Shown here: positions 1 through 5,640 of the stretch, piece after piece
How the letters are laid out: each line of letters begins with the position of its first letter
Numbering within the stretch: the stretch's first letter is position 1
Assembly: GCA_027067085.1 (NCBI GenBank)
Contig: JAMOMM010000344.1
Coordinates: 1-9,136, forward strand
Source of the DNA: Hyphomicrobiales bacterium
Lineage (GTDB): Bacteria; Pseudomonadota; Alphaproteobacteria; Rhizobiales; Aestuariivirgaceae
Length of the DNA: 9,136 bases
Direction of reading: 5' to 3'
Notes under the pieces: model-generated
Seen by the model: only the letters and a program-made list of their open reading frames with translations
What the model was told of the DNA's origin: nothing
The model's database searches: none
Position numbers and translations under genes: made by a program

Positions 1-97
1 GTTGACGATTACGTTAGTATACAAAGAAATGGAAGGCAAAAGCAGAGACACGGAAGTAAATGATATACGGAAAACAACTATCGATTGGGGGGGGCTG

Positions 98-796
98 ATG
101 AAAGTTTCATCAAAGAAAAACTCCCGGCAAATTGAAGAGGTGTTGGTGCATATTTTTGATTTCTATCATTTCTATGGATCGCGGGGACAAGAATATATTG
201 AATATGTTTGGCAATCATGGGCTGTTCAGCCATCCATCAATGATAAACTTGATGAGTATATCGAAAGAACGGTTACTGCTCTTGCCGCCGCACGTTTTGA
301 GTATGATGACTTTCATGTTAAGGCCATTGGGGATTTTGAACAAGTTCTGAAAATCCCAAGCTTCAGAGAGAAAATAAAATCGTTCGTTGACAAGCTTGAT
401 GCTAAATTTGCCGACGCATCTTATGTCGATGGCCTCAAATCTGAAATTTTGCGATCAAGGTTTATTATTTCGATTTTTCATGCTATTTTTAAGTCGAAAG
501 CTTTGAAACATTATTGTTCAATCGATCCATTTTCTGTTCGAAGCCCCCGTTATGTGAAAATAAAATCAAAGTTAAAAAAAACAACTTCACAAAGAATAGA
601 ATATCAGTACCCTGCAAAAAAAGGTGTTTTTCATAGTAGTAATGTTCCAGAAGTACCTCAGAGTTTTGCCAACCCACTTCTATTTTTACGTGATTTTTCA
701 CGAGATAATGATCCAAATGCTTCCATATCTGCTTGGCTTTTCTGTCAACTAGCATTCAACCTGCAGTTCGACGAAATAAATAACGAGGATGAGTAA
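98..796 (+). CDS. Hypothetical protein, first gene of an overlapping pair
   Basis: I do not recognise this protein. From the ATG at 98 it is 232 residues, rich in charged and aromatic residues, with a long mostly helical-looking first half (IEEVLVHIFDFYHFYGS near the N-terminus) and a basic, Lys-rich middle. I see no signal peptide, membrane segment, zinc motif or nucleotide-binding loop. The start is uncertain: the frame is open to the left edge, with a TTG at 2 and an ATG at 29. I prefer 98 because a run of eight G lies at 87-94, 3 bases upstream, and could pair with the anti-Shine-Dalgarno. The stop overlaps the next start (TAATG), so the two genes are very probably translationally coupled. 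Base composition is more A/T-rich than the aldehyde oxidoreductase genes, suggesting accessory DNA. More genes of the same operon could lie left of the window. Confidence 0.7.
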   Translation: MKVSSKKNSRQIEEVLVHIFDFYHFYGSRGQEYIEYVWQSWAVQPSINDKLDEYIERTVTALAAARFEYDDFHVKAIGDFEQVLKIPSFREKIKSFVDKLDAKFADASYVDGLKSEILRSRFIISIFHAIFKSKALKHYCSIDPFSVRSPRYVKIKSKLKKTTSQRIEYQYPAKKGVFHSSNVPEVPQSFANPLLFLRDFSRDNDPNASISAWLFCQLAFNLQFDEINNEDE

Positions 797-1479
797 TGCC
801 CCAGCTATACGGATATATTTTGAATTGGAATGGGTACTCTGAAAACAACGGTTCAACTGACTACCGGCAACAATTACACGATGCCATCTCGTCAGCGAAA
901 GACTTTCAAGTGGACACTGCTGCGCCGAATAAACTCCAAGGCCTATGGCAGGATTATATTTTCAATAGCACTAAAGCTGTTGTGGATCACGATAAAGAAA
1001 GAATGATGTTTGAGGGACCGTATACTTATAAGTTTAAGGTGAGGGTGAACTCAAGAAATGGAACAGTTATCATTGTTTCGGCTATGCATATAATTACAGA
1101 TGCTGTGATTAATTATTTTAATTACAAAAATAGGCCGAACTTAAACCGAAAAATCATAAACATACAAAAAATAACGCAGAAGCTCCTGATCGAAAAAGTT
1201 CGTGATTATGCGATTACATACTACCTAGCAGATATACCAGGCTATGGGACTTCTCTTAAGTCCATCACTTTATATGGAACCGATATTGCCGATGCAGAGT
1301 TCTTGGAAGATGAACGAGCTAACTTTTCCGCACGGAAAATTGGTATTCGACCATTCTCCAGTCCATTTGAATCTGGTAGATTTAGTAATAATGGAATTAT
1401 TCAGTTCCGTTCAGAGAATATAAAAAATTTAGAAGAATTTTTAAGCTACGCTCACTTGAACGAGCTTTATATTGAATAG
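796..1479 (+). CDS. Hypothetical protein, second gene of the overlapping pair
   Basis: This is an unrecognised 227-residue protein. The start is well supported: the ATG shares its A with the previous stop codon, and a GAGGA ribosome binding site lies 6 bases upstream. The sequence looks soluble, with alternating strand-like segments (for example YTYKFKVRV and GTVIIVSAMHI, about residues 75-100), then a Lys/Arg/Asn-rich central helix region and an acidic C-terminal end. There is no signal peptide, no clear membrane helix and no catalytic motif that I can name. It is A/T-rich like its partner. It ends 5 bases before the stop of the convergent cyclase-like gene, and no terminator hairpin separates them, so the two transcripts probably overlap at their 3' ends. 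Tight coupling suggests a two-protein complex with the upstream product (inference). Confidence 0.78.
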   Translation: MPQLYGYILNWNGYSENNGSTDYRQQLHDAISSAKDFQVDTAAPNKLQGLWQDYIFNSTKAVVDHDKERMMFEGPYTYKFKVRVNSRNGTVIIVSAMHIITDAVINYFNYKNRPNLNRKIINIQKITQKLLIEKVRDYAITYYLADIPGYGTSLKSITLYGTDIADAEFLEDERANFSARKIGIRPFSSPFESGRFSNNGIIQFRSENIKNLEEFLSYAHLNELYIE

Positions 1480-1484
1480 TATAT

Positions 1485-2093
1485 TTAGTTAGCGAGTGGA
1501 TCAACATGGAGCTCTCTACTTAAAGGCGAGACACCAAACCCAGGGGTTCGTTCAAGGTTGTAAACCTTATGGGAAAAATTGTGTTTATCCACAAAGTTGT
1601 TCAATCGAGTTGCAACAACAGATTCGTTTCCAAAAGTACTAATACAATCATAAAACTCACCGGAACAAACAACTTGCCCTTTTTGTTTTTTATTCATCCC
1701 TGAAAGTAGTCTTGCACAATTGTTTATTGCATGGCCAGTGTATTTGTTGCCCCAACTGGCTTTCCAGACTTTTATTCTGTCAGTATGCAAGGCATACCTT
1801 AACTCAATTCTATCTTCTTTTTTCCACATCTGAGTTGCGTCTTGCATTCTAGTATGAAAATCTGCGACAATACCAACGACTGAGAGTTCGTCTCCGCATG
1901 CGAGAAGGAACCCTCCATCACCAGCATCGATCCAATGTAATTTACTAGCATCTTCTGGCCAGAGTTTATCACATGCTTGCCTTAAACATCTGTCGAGAGT
2001 TTCCTGCGCTTGCACTTGCTCCTTGAGAGGTTTTAATGAATAGGAAATTACATCAATTCCTAGAACCGTAAACTGTGCTTCAGTTGTCTCCAT
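1485..2093 (-). CDS. Class III nucleotidyl cyclase-like protein (adenylate/guanylate cyclase fold)
   Basis: A 202-residue stand-alone cyclase homology domain without signal peptide, membrane helix or sensor domain. Aligned by eye with class III cyclases, residues 8-20 match the first metal site (Asp14 in GIDVISYS), 55-64 hold the second (Gly58-Asp59, IDAGDGGFLL), 99-105 match the RxGIHxG strand (RYALHTD), and 115-129 hold the transition-state Asn124 and Arg128 (GHAINNCARL). The purine-specifying positions, usually Lys/Asp for ATP or Glu/Cys for GTP, read as Ile55 and Lys117, so the substrate base cannot be inferred. The start at 2093 is chosen because AAAGGA lies 9 bases upstream (2103-2108). 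The frame continues to an ATG at 2180, but that extension does not look like cyclase. It converges with the orphan gene pair. It could be a signalling or defence cyclase, or a catalytically altered homologue. Confidence 0.8.
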   Translation of the reverse strand: METTEAQFTVLGIDVISYSLKPLKEQVQAQETLDRCLRQACDKLWPEDASKLHWIDAGDGGFLLACGDELSVVGIVADFHTRMQDATQMWKKEDRIELRYALHTDRIKVWKASWGNKYTGHAINNCARLLSGMNKKQKGQVVCSGEFYDCISTFGNESVVATRLNNFVDKHNFSHKVYNLERTPGFGVSPLSRELHVDPLAN

Positions 2094-2102
2094 GTTGTAT
2101 GA

Positions 2103-2108
2103 TCCTTT
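2103..2108 (-). promoter_or_regulatory. Ribosome binding site deciding the cyclase start
   Basis: On the minus strand this reads AAAGGA, 9 bases before the ATG at 2093. It favours that start over the in-frame ATG at 2180. Confidence 0.55.
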
Positions 2109-2300
2109 AGCTATATTAATACTATTCAATATTGGCATTCTCTGGCACCAATGTAAGTTTGACTTAACAAAGGCTATCAACTTAACGATTAGAATATTTC
2201 GAAAAGTAAGCGATCCCTACTCATGAAGTATAACTTAATCTGATACCCAAATGGCATGAATTAAACTGATATGCAAGCTACTCCGTAAAACGCCGACAAT

Positions 2301-2399
2301 TCATTTTAAACGGCTACACAAACATGCTACATTTCGTAATGTAGCAACTATATAAATCCGTGGTTTTTTGCGACTTTCCTGTTTGGGCTTATCTGTCAT
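2301..2399 (-). CDS. Candidate small ORF of 32 codons
   Basis: This short ORF starts MTDKPKQESRKKPRIYIVAT and ends in a Cys-containing tail. The reason to list it is the ribosome binding site: AGGAG lies 6 bases before the ATG (in 2400-2415, minus strand). The product is basic and has no family I recognise. The second half of the ORF is also a perfect hairpin at DNA level, so the element may be a structured RNA or DNA site rather than a gene. It stands alone, about 200 bases upstream of the cyclase start on the same strand, and could be a leader peptide or a decayed fragment. Confidence is low because the coding evidence is only the start signal. Confidence 0.3.
   Translation of the reverse strand: MTDKPKQESRKKPRIYIVATLRNVACLCSRLK
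2325..2346. repeat. Perfect 9-bp inverted repeat with a 4-base loop
   Basis: The arms are TGCTACATT (2325-2333) and AATGTAGCA (2338-2346), separated by TCGT. A third copy of the core, GGCTACA, lies just to the left at 2312-2318. No T-run follows closely on either strand, so it is not a standard terminator. It could be a protein-binding site, a repeated palindromic element or an RNA hairpin. Confidence 0.6.
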
Positions 2400-2548
2400 C
2401 GTCCGCTCCTGTTTGAGAATTGTTGTAACCAATTTTAAATAGAAAGACGAAAGTTTTCCTTGAATTAATAGATAGTGGCAAACGTCCATTGCACCATGGT
2501 TCATTCGTTTAGGTAATTGCCAATTTGGCTTGCCTTTTTTGCATATTA

Positions 2549-2571
2549 TGGTACCTTTTGCTGGTACCTTT
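2549..2571. repeat. Two copies of TGGTACCTTT with a 3-base spacer
   Basis: TGGTACCTTT occurs at 2549-2558 and again at 2562-2571, a 13-bp period. Because GGTACC is itself a palindrome, the copies can also pair with each other as a 6-bp hairpin. I assign no function. Confidence 0.5.
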
Positions 2572-2690
2572 GTTACAATAATCGAAGATATAAAGTGATA
2601 CAAATCAATGACTTACGGTATTGAGTAACGTTTCCCTCTCCCGCTACCAAAAACCTAAATGTATCTGCCTAGCCGTTACCTTAGCTGAGG

Positions 2691-4277
2691 TTAAGTTAGG
2701 TGTTTTGTTAGGTTTTTTGTGTTGCGTAGGGTTGTGGCGTAGATGGAGAGTTGGGGGTTTACGCCTGTTGAGCTGGGGAAGATTGAGGCATCGTGGATTG
2801 ATAGGTTTTTGATGGTGAAATGTCGCCCGTTTGTGTCAACTACGCCTGATTTTTCATCCTTTCCCATTTGGCAACCACCCATGACGTGAGCAGAGCCGTA
2901 CATGCCTTTTAGAAGGCCTAAGTCAGCGGTTTTTAGCCATGATTTTGCGGCTTTAAGAGTGGTGAATTTGGGGTTGTCGATGTGCCAAGCGCTGACGGTT
3001 TTTGCTCCCGCTGCAAACTGAATTTCGAAAACTTTGTCGATGACATTACGCGCGGTTTCAATGAGGGTTTGAGTGATCGGATAATCGAGGGTTGGGTTGC
3101 CATTACTATCTATTTCGACCGTGCCACACGCCTCTGTATCGTTGAAACCATCGCGGCATAGGGCATCGATAACATTGAGATGAGGAAGGCTTTTCATTCG
3201 GCTGGCGTGACTTTTGCCAATTCCTTTGTCAAAAAAGGCGCCAGCTAGCATTGGCGTAACGGGAATAGTTTCGAGTTTAAAACCCATTTTGTTGTCGTTT
3301 GGATTTTTCGACGTTTGTTTTGGCCATAAAAATTCGTGCGAGTTGACGGTTTGAGGGGCGCCATAAAACCCATCTATTTTGTGTTCAAATTCGGCCGCAA
3401 CGGCGATAACGGGGTGTAAAAAAGTGCGTTTGCCGAGCATTGAGGAAGGATCGGGAATTTGTGATTTCATCAAAAGGGCAGGGCTGCGCATTGCACCAGC
3501 CGCGATGACAAAGTGCTTGGCTGTGATGGTGATTTTATGATTTGTGTCGTTGACGGCTGAGGTGTCAAGAGCGGTGATTTCAACGGCGGAAATTTTCTGG
3601 CCATCGTGGATGAGGCGATCGGCGCGGGCTTTGCTGATGAGCATGGCGCCATTATCAAGCGCCCAAGGAATGGTGGTGACCATTTGGGATTGCTTGGCGT
3701 TGATGGGGCAGCCAAGGCCGCAAAGGCCAGAGTTGGCACAGCCGTTTACGTTCCTGTTGATGCGGTGCCATTCATAACCCAGTGCCGCACAGCCTTTAGC
3801 AAGAATTGAATTGTTTGCGTTTGGTTCAAACTCTTCAAACGGGTTCATGTTTAAGCGCTTTTCAACTTCGGTGAAATAAGGGGCTAGCTCGTCATCACTA
3901 AAAACCTTTAGTCCGTGGTGCTCGCGCCAATGCTTTAAGGTATTGGCGGGCGTGCGGATGCTGGAGGTCCAGTTTACGGTGGTGCCGCCGCCAACGCAGC
4001 GCCCTTGTAAGACGACAATGCCTTTGTCCTTGGTTTTTTGAGCGCCACCTTGTTGGTAAAGCATGGCCGTTGCTTCGGCTTCGTTTTGTGAAAAAGTTTT
4101 GGCGGTGTGGTATGCGCCTTCTTCAACCATAATTACTTTTAGGCCAGCTTTGGTCAGAACTTCTGCCGTGTAGCCGCCGCCCGCACCCGTGCCGATGATG
4201 ACAACATCTGTAGTGTAGGTTCTATCTGCGGTCAGAGTTGAGGCATCGAGCAGGTTTCTTTTTGACATAATTGACAT
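2691..4277 (-). CDS. GMC-family FAD-dependent dehydrogenase (alcohol/sugar type, alpha-subunit-like)
   Basis: A 528-residue flavoprotein of the glucose-methanol-choline family, predicted to oxidise an alcohol or sugar hydroxyl to a carbonyl. The FAD Rossmann motif is at 25-35 (VVIIGTGAGGG), with the second GMC signature near 91-104 (GRCVGGGTTVNW). The C-terminal substrate domain ends with His464 (SAHVMGGCQMG) and Asn507 (GVNPQ), the usual active-site His/Asn pair. Cys180, Cys186 and Cys190 form Cx5Cx3C, the pattern that binds a 3Fe-4S cluster in FAD-dependent glucose dehydrogenase alpha subunits. There is no signal peptide, so export would rely on the Tat-signal partner encoded 25 bases upstream (4303-4860). 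The start has AAGGA 8 bases before it; a second ATG lies 3 codons in. It is the last gene of the operon, with no clear terminator after it. Substrate is unknown. Confidence 0.9.
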   Translation of the reverse strand: MSIMSKRNLLDASTLTADRTYTTDVVIIGTGAGGGYTAEVLTKAGLKVIMVEEGAYHTAKTFSQNEAEATAMLYQQGGAQKTKDKGIVVLQGRCVGGGTTVNWTSSIRTPANTLKHWREHHGLKVFSDDELAPYFTEVEKRLNMNPFEEFEPNANNSILAKGCAALGYEWHRINRNVNGCANSGLCGLGCPINAKQSQMVTTIPWALDNGAMLISKARADRLIHDGQKISAVEITALDTSAVNDTNHKITITAKHFVIAAGAMRSPALLMKSQIPDPSSMLGKRTFLHPVIAVAAEFEHKIDGFYGAPQTVNSHEFLWPKQTSKNPNDNKMGFKLETIPVTPMLAGAFFDKGIGKSHASRMKSLPHLNVIDALCRDGFNDTEACGTVEIDSNGNPTLDYPITQTLIETARNVIDKVFEIQFAAGAKTVSAWHIDNPKFTTLKAAKSWLKTADLGLLKGMYGSAHVMGGCQMGKDEKSGVVDTNGRHFTIKNLSIHDASIFPSSTGVNPQLSIYATTLRNTKNLTKHLT

Positions 4278-4302
4278 AGTGAAATTCCTTTAGCCTTCTT
4301 GC

Positions 4303-4860
4303 TCAGACTTCTGGGCCGGGCCCATGCAATAAGGGGCCGTTATAGCCAACCAGTGACCATGTTTGCGGATTAGCATAAAAGCTGGAAGTTGAAATGTCAT
4401 GCATGGTGATATAGATCAGGCGGCGCAATTCAAATGATGAAGTTTGCAAGGCGATGAGCCAAGCTGAAACTTCATCACGTGAAGCATTTTCCCACCCGCT
4501 CCAGCGGCCAGCTAGTGCAAAGCGTGAGGGAGCAAAGGTGAGCATGTCTAATAAACCAATAAGCTCTTTTTGAATTGCAGGCGGCAGGGCTGAAATGCCT
4601 TTGTCGAGCGTGGCAATGGCGCTGGTGAGGAGCAGGGGATCTTGTTCTTTTGGCATCATGTCCCATAAAATTGCATCGAATATTTTGAGGAGCATTTGCT
4701 GACTGGCTGGCGATAAATTGGTTGCTTTTGGTAGCAATGCTTTTGCAGTGCCATCTGTGAGGCGGGCGGCGATGTACCCTCCACCAACTAGGCTAAATAG
4801 ACCAAGGCCAGATAGTTTGAGAAATGAACGTCTTCTAAGGTTTAAAGGTGTTGTGTCCAT
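4303..4860 (-). CDS. Tat-signal small subunit, gluconate 2-dehydrogenase subunit 3 type
   Basis: A 185-residue protein with a twin-arginine signal at the N-terminus: Arg10-Arg11-Ser-Phe-Leu-Lys, followed by a hydrophobic stretch at about 17-32 (GLGLFSLVGGGYIAA). The rest resembles the small (gamma) subunit of membrane FAD dehydrogenases, including the C-terminal W-x-x-x-GYNGP motif near 168-175. In those systems the small subunit carries the folded FAD subunit through the Tat pore and helps its maturation. Here it lies directly upstream of the GMC gene (25-base gap), which fits that role, and its start is only 5 bases after the previous stop, suggesting coupled translation. The length is within the usual range for the family. 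Family assignment is by eye; the Tat motif itself is clear. Confidence 0.82.
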   Translation of the reverse strand: MDTTPLNLRRRSFLKLSGLGLFSLVGGGYIAARLTDGTAKALLPKATNLSPASQQMLLKIFDAILWDMMPKEQDPLLLTSAIATLDKGISALPPAIQKELIGLLDMLTFAPSRFALAGRWSGWENASRDEVSAWLIALQTSSFELRRLIYITMHDISTSSFYANPQTWSLVGYNGPLLHGPGPEV

Positions 4861-4865
4861 TGGCC

Positions 4866-5171
4866 TTACCCGCCGCCGCGATGATAGGCGCGATCGAAGG
4901 TGTGCATGAACTTTGTGCGCTCATCATTTGATTGGGTGGTGAATGAAATGGTGAGCTGCCAGCGCTCAAAGCTGACGGTTGGGCCAATTTCGCGCGGCGG
5001 CAAGGCGAGCAAATCCAAGTTGATGATATCGTTTGGTTCGCCTGCTGTAATGTGATCGCCATCGACCTCATAAGGAATGCCGCGCATCGCTACTTTTAGA
5101 TTGCGGAAAAACTCATTGCGCGTGGTGGTCATGTCTTTGACTTGAATTTCGGCGGTCTTTTTTTCTGTCAA
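4866..5171 (-). CDS. Conserved-looking small protein with a C-terminal Gly-Gly-Gly tail, function unknown
   Basis: An unrecognised 101-residue soluble protein. It ends in His-Arg-Gly-Gly-Gly directly before the stop. The neighbouring MoaD-like protein also ends in Gly-Gly, which is the chemistry used by ubiquitin-like sulfur carriers, but this protein does not show an obvious MoaD sequence pattern. Visible segments are a polar N-terminus, RNLKVAMRGIPYEVDGDHIT (about 23-42), a Leu/Pro-rich middle and a strand-like FERWQLTISFTT (about 69-80). The start is a TTG: GGAAAGG (5179-5185) lies 7 bases upstream, which is better than the site before the in-frame ATG at codon 14. It sits 27 bases after the MoaD-like gene and 5 bases before the Tat-signal gene, so it is clearly part of this operon. 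It may serve the GMC dehydrogenase or cofactor assembly (inference). Confidence 0.75.
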   Translation of the reverse strand: MTEKKTAEIQVKDMTTTRNEFFRNLKVAMRGIPYEVDGDHITAGEPNDIINLDLLALPPREIGPTVSFERWQLTISFTTQSNDERTKFMHTFDRAYHRGGG

Positions 5172-5178
5172 ACTATAG

Positions 5179-5185
5179 CCTTTCC
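5179..5185 (-). promoter_or_regulatory. Ribosome binding site supporting a TTG start
   Basis: GGAAAGG on the minus strand, 7 bases before the TTG at 5171. It decides in favour of the TTG for the 101-residue protein. Confidence 0.6.
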
Positions 5186-5198
5186 AAGTAGCAAAAAA

Positions 5199-5453
5199 TC
5201 ACCCTCCCGCAACGGGGGGCCACACAGCTAATGTGTCGCCTTCTACCATGTTTTTGGACTCGCGATTTTCGGGTATAATAAACACACCATTTAAAAGCAC
5301 GAGGTGGCAGTGCTCTAACGGTACATTCAATGTGCGTAAAACTGAATTTACAGTATTGTCATCTGGGCAGGTATAAGGTGCAGACCCTCTAATGCCTTTT
5401 TCAGGCATGAAATCACGAAGGTGAGCAAAGAGCTTGATGTTAATCTGAGGCAT
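5199..5453 (-). CDS. MoaD/ThiS-family sulfur carrier protein
   Basis: An 84-residue beta-grasp protein. It begins with the typical strand INIKLFAHLRDF, has the LLNGVFI strand at about 53-59 and the EGDTLAVWPPVAGG ending, where the terminal Gly-Gly would be adenylated and then thiocarboxylated. MoaD-type proteins donate the two dithiolene sulfurs of molybdopterin and tungstopterin. A MoaD-like gene is also found with the aor genes of Aromatoleum, so a role in making the tungsten cofactor of the divergently encoded oxidoreductase is likely (inference). It is the first gene of the minus-strand operon; a modest GAAGAA-type ribosome binding site precedes the ATG. No activating E1-like (MoeB/ThiF) gene or large MoaE subunit is in the window, so these must be elsewhere. 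ThiS or a dedicated sulfur carrier are alternatives. Confidence 0.85.
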   Translation of the reverse strand: MPQINIKLFAHLRDFMPEKGIRGSAPYTCPDDNTVNSVLRTLNVPLEHCHLVLLNGVFIIPENRESKNMVEGDTLAVWPPVAGG

Positions 5454-5485
5454 ACGGAATATTCTTCATTGTTTTTGTTTAATTG

Positions 5486-5514
5486 ATAGTCTGCAATCGA
5501 CTAATTTATGTCAA
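5486..5514 (-). promoter_or_regulatory. Candidate promoter of the MoaD-GMC operon
   Basis: On the minus strand TTGACA (5514-5509) matches the -35 consensus. A weak -10 (GACTAT, 5491-5486) follows at 17 bases. A second possible -10, a perfect TATAAT, lies further upstream at 5548-5543 but has a poor -35. Confidence 0.4.
5487..5503. promoter_or_regulatory. Dyad overlapping the candidate promoter, possible operator
   Basis: TAGTC (5487-5491) and GACTA (5499-5503) form an inverted repeat with a 7-base centre. It covers the spacer and -10 of the candidate minus-strand promoter, a usual place for repressor binding. The T-N11-A form also fits LysR-type sites. No regulator gene is in the window. Confidence 0.4.
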
Positions 5515-5522
5515 TGCATAAA
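5505..5522. promoter_or_regulatory. Second dyad in the divergent control region
   Basis: TTTATG (5505-5510) and CATAAA (5517-5522) form a 6-bp inverted repeat with a 6-base centre. It contains the TTGACA box on the minus strand. It could be an operator or chance in A/T-rich DNA. Confidence 0.3.
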
Positions 5523-5544
5523 AATGTGAAAGCCTTTGCGCCAT

Positions 5545-5550
5545 TATACT
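5545..5550 (+). promoter_or_regulatory. Candidate -10 box for the aldehyde oxidoreductase operon
   Basis: TATACT resembles a sigma-70 -10 box, about 90 bases before the first start codon. No good -35 lies 16-18 bases upstream, so an activator may be needed, or the promoter may be elsewhere. Confidence 0.25.
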
Positions 5551-5565
5551 AAAATTACGGTTGCA

Positions 5566-5610
5566 TTTCTATGAATGTGTTTTAAGCTGTCGTCTGAATC
5601 TTCATAGAAA
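5566..5610. repeat. Perfect 10-bp inverted repeat in the leader of the aldehyde oxidoreductase operon
   Basis: TTTCTATGAA (5566-5575) and TTCATAGAAA (5601-5610) are exact reverse complements, 25 bases apart. Each arm also has a TTC-N3-GAA form. They may be a pair of operators or the stem of an RNA hairpin that ends 17 bases before the AGGAGG ribosome binding site. Confidence 0.55.
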
Positions 5611-5627
5611 AGATCAAAAAATATTTT

Positions 5628-5633
5628 AGGAGG
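5628..5633 (+). promoter_or_regulatory. Strong ribosome binding site before a TTG start
   Basis: AGGAGG lies 7 bases before the TTG at 5641 and fixes that start for the polyferredoxin gene. The strong site combined with a weak start codon may set a moderate translation rate. Confidence 0.75.
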
Positions 5634-5640
5634 AAGAACT

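Larger units (their letters stand above)
2094..2690. other. Gene-poor stretch between the cyclase and the GMC operon
   Basis: About 600 bases without a convincing long gene. It lies upstream of the cyclase gene and downstream of the GMC dehydrogenase gene, both on the minus strand. It holds the cyclase leader, a candidate 32-codon ORF (2301-2399, minus), a 9-bp hairpin (2325-2346), a near-identical direct repeat (TTAATCTGATA at 2235 and TTAAACTGATA at 2261), a short inverted repeat GCCAA-T-TTGGC at 2519-2529, and the direct repeat TGGTACCTTT at 2549 and 2562. I see no tRNA-like fold, integrase site or standard terminator. It is the point where base composition shifts from A/T-rich accessory genes to the metabolic cluster, so it may be an insertion boundary (inference). 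Confidence 0.5.

Noticed and set aside
2094..2180. N-terminal extension of the cyclase from the ATG at 2180
   Set aside because: The extra 29 residues do not resemble the cyclase domain, and a good ribosome binding site sits before the internal ATG at 2093.
2301..2603. A 100-codon TTG-started frame on the minus strand
   Set aside because: The upstream two thirds has no ribosome binding site, no recognisable domain and crosses a direct repeat; only the last 32 codons have a proper start signal.
2679..2692. Near-palindrome at the GMC stop codon (ACCT-TAGCTG-AGGT) as a terminator
   Set aside because: It has no loop, one mismatch and no following T-run in the direction of transcription.
2621..2812. 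A 63-codon frame on the + strand
   Set aside because: It runs antisense over the 3' end of the GMC gene and its repetitive Gly/Leu/Trp/Arg composition looks like a shadow frame.
3470..3809. Several short frames on both strands inside the GMC gene
   Set aside because: They are shadows of the well-supported 528-residue flavoprotein, which contains all expected motifs.
5454..5640. A molybdenum/tungsten cofactor riboswitch or ModE-type operator upstream of the cofactor and AOR genes
   Set aside because: I could not find the long conserved multi-stem core of the cofactor riboswitch or paired TATA-rich ModE half sites; only short dyads are present.
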